Shown here in pieces: positions 60,286 through 64,000 of a stretch of 64,000 bases of DNA. The stretch lies in assembly GCF_002080045.1 (NCBI RefSeq), contig NZ_MUIN01000013.1:197645-261644 (forward strand), given 5' to 3'. The notes below the pieces were generated by a model that was not told where the DNA came from, did no database searches, and was given only the letters and a program-made list of their open reading frames with translations. The stretch comes from Pseudomonas sp. Bc-h. Its GTDB lineage: Bacteria > Pseudomonadota > Gammaproteobacteria > Pseudomonadales > Pseudomonadaceae. A program made the translations under genes and the position numbers. The stretch's first letter is position 1. Each line of letters starts with the position of its first letter.

Positions 60286-61494
60286 ATGAGTACGTTGTCT
60301 GCTGTAGCCACACCCCCGGTTGTCACCGTGGAAGAACTCAACGCGCGCCTCGACCGCCTGCTGCCGGAGATCGCAGCCGGTGCCGCGCAACGCGAGCGCG
60401 ACCGAAAATTGCCCTATGAGGCCATCGCGCAGATCGCCAGCGCAGGGTTGTTCACAGCCCGCATTCCCACGCGATTTGGCGGCGCCGGTGGTTCGGTCAA
60501 GGACGTGATCGCGCTGCTGGTGCGCATCGCTTCGGCCGATTCCAACGTGGCGCAAGCGCTGCGCCCAGGTTTCGGGTTTGTCGAAGGCCTGCTGGCCTCG
60601 AAGGCCGAGGGCGCCGAAGCCGAGCGCGAACGCTGGTTCGCGCGCTATCTGCAAGGCGCGGTGGTGGGTAACGCCGGTTGGGAGGTCGGTGGCGCCAACG
60701 GCTCGATCAGCGCGCGCATTGTGCGTGATGGCGAGCATTACCGGGCGACCGGCAGCAAGTACTACAGCACCGGCTCGCTGTACGCCGATTGGGTCAGCGC
60801 CGTTGCGCTGGACGAAAACGAGCAGCCGGTGTCGTTCATCCTGCCTCGGGATCGCGAGGGGCTGGAGTTGCTGGACGACTTCGATGCCATGGGCCAGCGC
60901 CTCACCGCCAGCGGCACCACGCATCTGCATGACGTGCTGGTCAAGGCCGACGAGATTCGTACGCGCACGGTCGAGGAGGGCAAGCGCACCATCGTCACGC
61001 CGTTCCTGCAATTGTTCCTCGCCTCGGTCAACGCAGGGATCGCGCGCAATGCGTTGAATGACGCAGTGACCTTCGCCAACGAGCATGCGCGGCCGATCAA
61101 GCACAGTACGGCGAAGCGTTCGGTCGATGACCCCTATGTGGAACTGAGCGTGGGCGACGTCTCGGCCCGGGCCTTCACCGCCGAGGCGGTGGTGCTGCGG
61201 GCGGCCGAGTCGATCGATCGGGCGTGGGCTTCGGCGCTGGATTCGGTAGCAGTGGATCAGGCTGCGGTGGATGTCGCGCAGGCGCAGTACATCGCGGCAG
61301 AGTCGGCGCTCATAGCGGCCGAACTGGTGTTCGATGTCGGCGGTGCTTCCACCACCGGCCGCGCTCATAACCTGGATCGTCACTGGCGCAACGCGCGCAC
61401 CGTCTCCAACCATAACCCACGGCACTGGAAAGCGGCTGTGGTGGGGGCCTGGCAACTGAAGGGCACGCCACCGCCAACTTCCGGCCTGTTCTGA
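60286..61494 (+). CDS. SfnB-like acyl-CoA dehydrogenase-fold oxidoreductase (operon B)
   Basis: 402 aa. LPYEAIAQIASAGLFTARIPTRFGGAGGSVKDVIALLVRIASADSNVAQALR, ATGSKYYSTGSLYADWVSAVALDENEQP, and the C-terminal VFDVGGASTTGRAHNLDRHWRNARTVSNHNP place it in the SfnB/DszC group. It probably uses reduced flavin to oxidise an organosulfur substrate. AACAAGGAAC precedes ATG 60286. It ends operon B; the REPIN that follows separates it from the MFS gene. Confidence 0.88.
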   Translation: MSTLSAVATPPVVTVEELNARLDRLLPEIAAGAAQRERDRKLPYEAIAQIASAGLFTARIPTRFGGAGGSVKDVIALLVRIASADSNVAQALRPGFGFVEGLLASKAEGAEAERERWFARYLQGAVVGNAGWEVGGANGSISARIVRDGEHYRATGSKYYSTGSLYADWVSAVALDENEQPVSFILPRDREGLELLDDFDAMGQRLTASGTTHLHDVLVKADEIRTRTVEEGKRTIVTPFLQLFLASVNAGIARNALNDAVTFANEHARPIKHSTAKRSVDDPYVELSVGDVSARAFTAEAVVLRAAESIDRAWASALDSVAVDQAAVDVAQAQYIAAESALIAAELVFDVGGASTTGRAHNLDRHWRNARTVSNHNPRHWKAAVVGAWQLKGTPPPTSGLF

Positions 61495-61552
61495 GGCGGG
61501 ACGGCCCTCCTGAGACTGGAGCCTTGCCGACGTTCGGGCGGCACATTGATAC

Positions 61553-61648
61553 CTGTGGGAGGGAGCTTGCTCGCGAATGCTTTTAGCCAGGGCGATGAGT
61601 ACTTGCCGTACTCATCGCCCTCATTGCGCGCAAGCTCCCTGCCACAGA
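61553..61648. repeat. REPIN with an inner palindrome
   Basis: Outer inverted pair: CTGTGGGAGGGAGCTTGCTC at the left and CGCAAGCTCCCTGCCACAG at the right. Inside is a 14-bp perfect stem, AGGGCGATGAGTAC / GTACTCATCGCCCT, at 61589-61621 with loop TTGCC. The whole can fold as one long nested hairpin, typical of Pseudomonas REPINs, here between operon B and an MFS gene. Confidence 0.85.
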
Positions 61649-61700
61649 TCCTTGGTCGTCAGACATATTTTCATCCCATCAAGCAGACCCGAAAACATTT

Positions 61701-63170
61701 ATGGGTATCAAACAAGAGGTCGGGACCCGAACGACCGTTGACCTGGGCCACAGCAGCCAGATAACCCCGAAACCATCGACCGCCAACCCTCTGCGCCGCA
61801 TCCCGATGATCATCGGCTGTGCGCTGTTCATGGAGCTGATCGACGCCACCGCCGTGCTCACCGCACTGCCGCAAATGGCCCGCGAGTTCGACGAGCCGAG
61901 TGTGCGCATGAACCTGGTGGTGTCGTTGTACCTGCTGGCGGCCGCGCTGTTCGTGCCGGTCAGCGGCTGGGCGGCGGACCGCTTCGGGCCAAGACGCGTA
62001 TTCGTCAGCGCCATCGTGCTGTTCACCGCGGCCTCGATTGCCTGCGCCTGCTCAGGCTCGTTGCTGCAGCTGTCATTGGCGCGGATGGCACAAGGCGCCG
62101 CAGGGGCGATGATGGTGCCGGTGGGGCAGGTCATTCTGCTGCGCTGGTCGGCACGGGAAAACCTTTTGCGGGCCATGTCCTACCTGACCATCCCGGCGCT
62201 GATCGGGCCGATTCTCGGGCCGCCGTTGGGTGGCCTGCTGGTAATGCTGCTGTCGTGGCAGTGGATTTTCCTGATCAACGTGCCGATTGGCATCCTCGGT
62301 GTGGCGCTGGTGATCCGGCACATTCCGGATTATCCGGGCAAGCGCGGGCACCCGCTGGATGTCCCCGGCCTGTTGCTCAGTGGTCTCGGGCTGGCCGGAC
62401 TGGTATTCGGCTTCGAAGCCCTGGGCCACGGTTTTCTTCCTCGCTCATGGGCCTTGTCGCTGATTGCCCTGGGCATCACGGGCGCGGTGTTGTATGCCTG
62501 GCACGCCCGGCGCGTGGCGCATCCGTTGATCGACCTGTCGCTGCTGCGCATCCCCACCTTTGCCATCTCGTTCTGGGGCGGCAACCTGATGCGCATCGGC
62601 AGCGCTTCCCAGCCGTTCCTGCTGGTGCTGCTGTTTCAGCTGTGTTTCGGCCTCAACCCTTTACAGGCCGGTCTGTTGAGCTTCGTCGGTGGCGCCGGGG
62701 CGTTTCTGATGAAGCTGCTGGCGGTACGCATCGTCAGCCGGTTCGGTTTCCGACGCACGCTGATCGGCAATGCCTTGCTGACCGGGCTGACGCTGACGGC
62801 CACCGGCCTGTTCGAGCTGTCCACGCCATACTGGGTGGTGGTCGTGGTGCTGTTCATCAGCGGCATCATCCGCTCGCTGCAATTCAGCACCCTCGGCGCA
62901 CTGACCTATGCCGACGTGCCGTCGCAGCAATCCAGCGATGCCAGCAGCCTGTCGGCAATGAGCATTCAACTGACCATGAGCCTGTCCGTCGGCATTGCGG
63001 CGGCTTTGCTCAGCCTGATCATGTCTGCGCGCGGGCATCCGACGATTGCCGCAGCCGATGTGGCGCTGGTCATGGGGCTGGCAGGCGGCCTCTGTGCCTT
63101 ATCTGCGCTGGTTTATCGCAGGCTTTCACCTGCGGCGGGTTCGGAGGTTTATGCGTCGCGCACCCGTTGA
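61701..63170 (+). CDS. MFS drug exporter, DHA2 (EmrB/QacA) type
   Basis: 489 aa with about 13-14 membrane helices. CALFMELIDATAVLTALPQMAREFD, FVPVSGWAADRFGPRRVFV and IGPILGPPLGGLLVM are the helix 1, motif A and motif C signatures of DHA2 antiporters. It should export toxic compounds with proton exchange. No ribosome-binding site is strong for ATG 61701, so the true start may be a little downstream. No membrane-fusion or outer-membrane partner is adjacent. Confidence 0.87.
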   Translation: MGIKQEVGTRTTVDLGHSSQITPKPSTANPLRRIPMIIGCALFMELIDATAVLTALPQMAREFDEPSVRMNLVVSLYLLAAALFVPVSGWAADRFGPRRVFVSAIVLFTAASIACACSGSLLQLSLARMAQGAAGAMMVPVGQVILLRWSARENLLRAMSYLTIPALIGPILGPPLGGLLVMLLSWQWIFLINVPIGILGVALVIRHIPDYPGKRGHPLDVPGLLLSGLGLAGLVFGFEALGHGFLPRSWALSLIALGITGAVLYAWHARRVAHPLIDLSLLRIPTFAISFWGGNLMRIGSASQPFLLVLLFQLCFGLNPLQAGLLSFVGGAGAFLMKLLAVRIVSRFGFRRTLIGNALLTGLTLTATGLFELSTPYWVVVVVLFISGIIRSLQFSTLGALTYADVPSQQSSDASSLSAMSIQLTMSLSVGIAAALLSLIMSARGHPTIAAADVALVMGLAGGLCALSALVYRRLSPAAGSEVYASRTR

Positions 63171-63279
63171 GCTGCTGCGTTCGCGACAGGCGATCCACAC
63201 ACACTGTCGCGGATTGCTCAGCCGATGCCGACTCAACCGTTAGCCTGTTCAGCAATTCGACGCGGGCGTTCTTCTCCAA

Positions 63280-63377
63280 GGTTGAATTACCAGCTGCCAT
63301 AAGGAATCCCGTTCTTTTCGATCCAGGCCTGCGCCTCGGGGGTAGGGTCGCGGTAATACAGGCCTTTGCGGTTTTGA
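63280..63377. repeat. Direct repeat, copy 1 (98 bp)
   Basis: Identical to 63901-63998. It covers the C-terminal coding part of the DUF2931 gene pair. Confidence 0.9.
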
Positions 63378-63765
63378 GGCAATAAACGCGTTCCGGCCTG
63401 ATCATCTCGTCGCGCACCCATTGCGGGATCTGGATGCCAATCGTGTAGGCCTGCGGTTCTACCAGCGACTGCCATCTCAGGTAGATTTTTTCAGGCAGAT
63501 CCACATTGTTGATGGGCTTTCCTCCCGAAACCCCCTTGTGCCAGCCCTTAACTTCGCCGGTATAACCAGCGACACCGCCATGCACGTTGAAGTATCCAAA
63601 GCCTCGTTGATCGAGTACATCAACACTCTCGACCCAGACTTCCATGTGCTTGGGAGCCGCCAAGCCTACGCTCCAGGCAGGGTATGGCAGTTTCGGTGGC
63701 CGGGGACCATTGGCACACGCGCTCAGACTGATTAGTAACCCTAGGATCAGAATCAGCCGCTTCAT
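63287..63765 (-). pseudogene. DUF2931 lipoprotein gene, broken by an internal deletion
   Basis: AAGGGG precedes ATG 63765, which opens a lipoprotein signal (LGLLISLSACANGP, LSAC lipobox) and a DUF2931-like body: FGYFNVHGGVAGYTGEVKGW, LPEKIYLRWQSLVEPQAYTIGIQIPQWVRDEMIRPERVYC. After RVYC the expected C-terminal half is missing and the frame shifts. The family's ending NRKGLYYRDPTPEAQAW...NGIPYGSW then appears in another frame, stopping at 63287. The original frame instead runs on to 63070 as nonsense. A deletion joining the middle to the end explains this. Confidence 0.8.
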
Positions 63766-63900
63766 TGCGGATACCCCTTTTGTGGCTGGGCCGGATACCG
63801 GTTGCAGTTTTTCTGGCAGCTGAAAATTGATACACCCCGAAAGCGGGCGCGATTGGAATCTCCGTCCACCGTTAACTGTCGCGCGGGCCCGGCCACGTAG

Positions 63901-63998
63901 GGTTGAATTACCAGCTGCCATAAGGAATCCCGTTCTTTTCGATCCAGGCCTGCGCCTCGGGGGTAGGGTCGCGGTAATACAGGCCTTTGCGGTTTTGA
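63901..63998. repeat. Direct repeat, copy 2 (98 bp)
   Basis: Identical to 63280-63377; it includes the 3' end of the second DUF2931 gene. Confidence 0.9.
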
Positions 63999-64000
63999 AA
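63908..64000 (-). CDS. DUF2931 family protein, second copy (C-terminal end only)
   Basis: The last 30 codons and stop are in the window: FQNRKGLYYRDPTPEAQAW through NGIPYGSW. Its 3' part is identical in DNA to that of the broken copy at 63287, but the reading frame is intact as far as can be seen. The rest lies beyond the right edge. The tandem copies suggest recent duplication or gene conversion. The function of DUF2931 lipoproteins is unknown. Confidence 0.8.
   Translation of the reverse strand, partial: FQNRKGLYYRDPTPEAQAWIEKNGIPYGSW

Noticed and set aside
63070..63921. Taking the whole 283-codon minus frame as one protein
   Set aside because: Its first 52 codons are upstream DNA before the lipoprotein start, and its end is out-of-frame sequence past the deletion.
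1..64000. tRNA, rRNA, prophage or IS element
   Set aside because: No cloverleaf-like sequence, rRNA segment, integrase, transposase or terminal inverted repeats with target duplications were seen by eye.

Overview
The window looks like chromosomal DNA of a Pseudomonas species (fluorescens/syringae type). The basis is the GC-rich codon use, REP-like GTGGGAG/GCTTGCTCGCG palindromes, a DUF1652-type protein, a membrane PQQ glucose dehydrogenase and a large organosulfur-scavenging region. I saw no rRNA, tRNA, CRISPR array, phage or insertion sequence.

Bases 1-30 kb are mostly stress, redox and envelope genes. In order: DUF4142 and YciF ferritin-like proteins and a manganese catalase; a nitroreductase, an F420-type NADP oxidoreductase and a MarR/OhrR-like regulator that lacks the sensing cysteine; a Yip1-type membrane protein; a stand-alone cyclodeaminase domain; a diguanylate cyclase; a lone CheB catalytic domain; an RcnB-like periplasmic protein; an M42 peptidase; an SDR with extra N- and C-terminal parts; PQQ glucose dehydrogenase; a DCC thiol protein; several medium-chain dehydrogenases; an SDR; and a DUF421 protein. 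At 22163-25006 one uninterrupted reading frame joins a complete exonuclease III (EEP) domain to the ligase and polymerase domains of LigD. The usual LigD phosphoesterase domain is absent. This is the most unusual gene in the window. A LysR-MFS-nitrilase group follows (27.2-30.4 kb).

Bases 30.5-61.5 kb form one large sulfur-source region. It holds a TauA-like and an SsuA-like binding protein without their own permeases, two polar amino acid (cystine-type) ABC systems, a TonB-dependent receptor, and two peptide-type ABC systems interleaved with flavin oxidoreductases (DszA/NtaA-type LLM monooxygenases and SfnB/DszC-type acyl-CoA-dehydrogenase-fold enzymes) plus an aldo/keto reductase. Four upstream regions carry a sigma-54 -24/-12 motif of the form YGGCA-N6-NTGC. 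Two of them also carry the same palindrome, TGTTG-N6-CAACA, 73-84 bp further upstream. This suggests one sigma-54 activator, of the SfnR type, controls uptake and desulfurisation together. That reading is inferred from sequence only.

The right end (61.5-64 kb) has a REPIN, a DHA2-type MFS exporter, a DUF2931 lipoprotein gene broken by an internal deletion, and the 3' end of a second DUF2931 copy that shares a 98-bp identical repeat with it.
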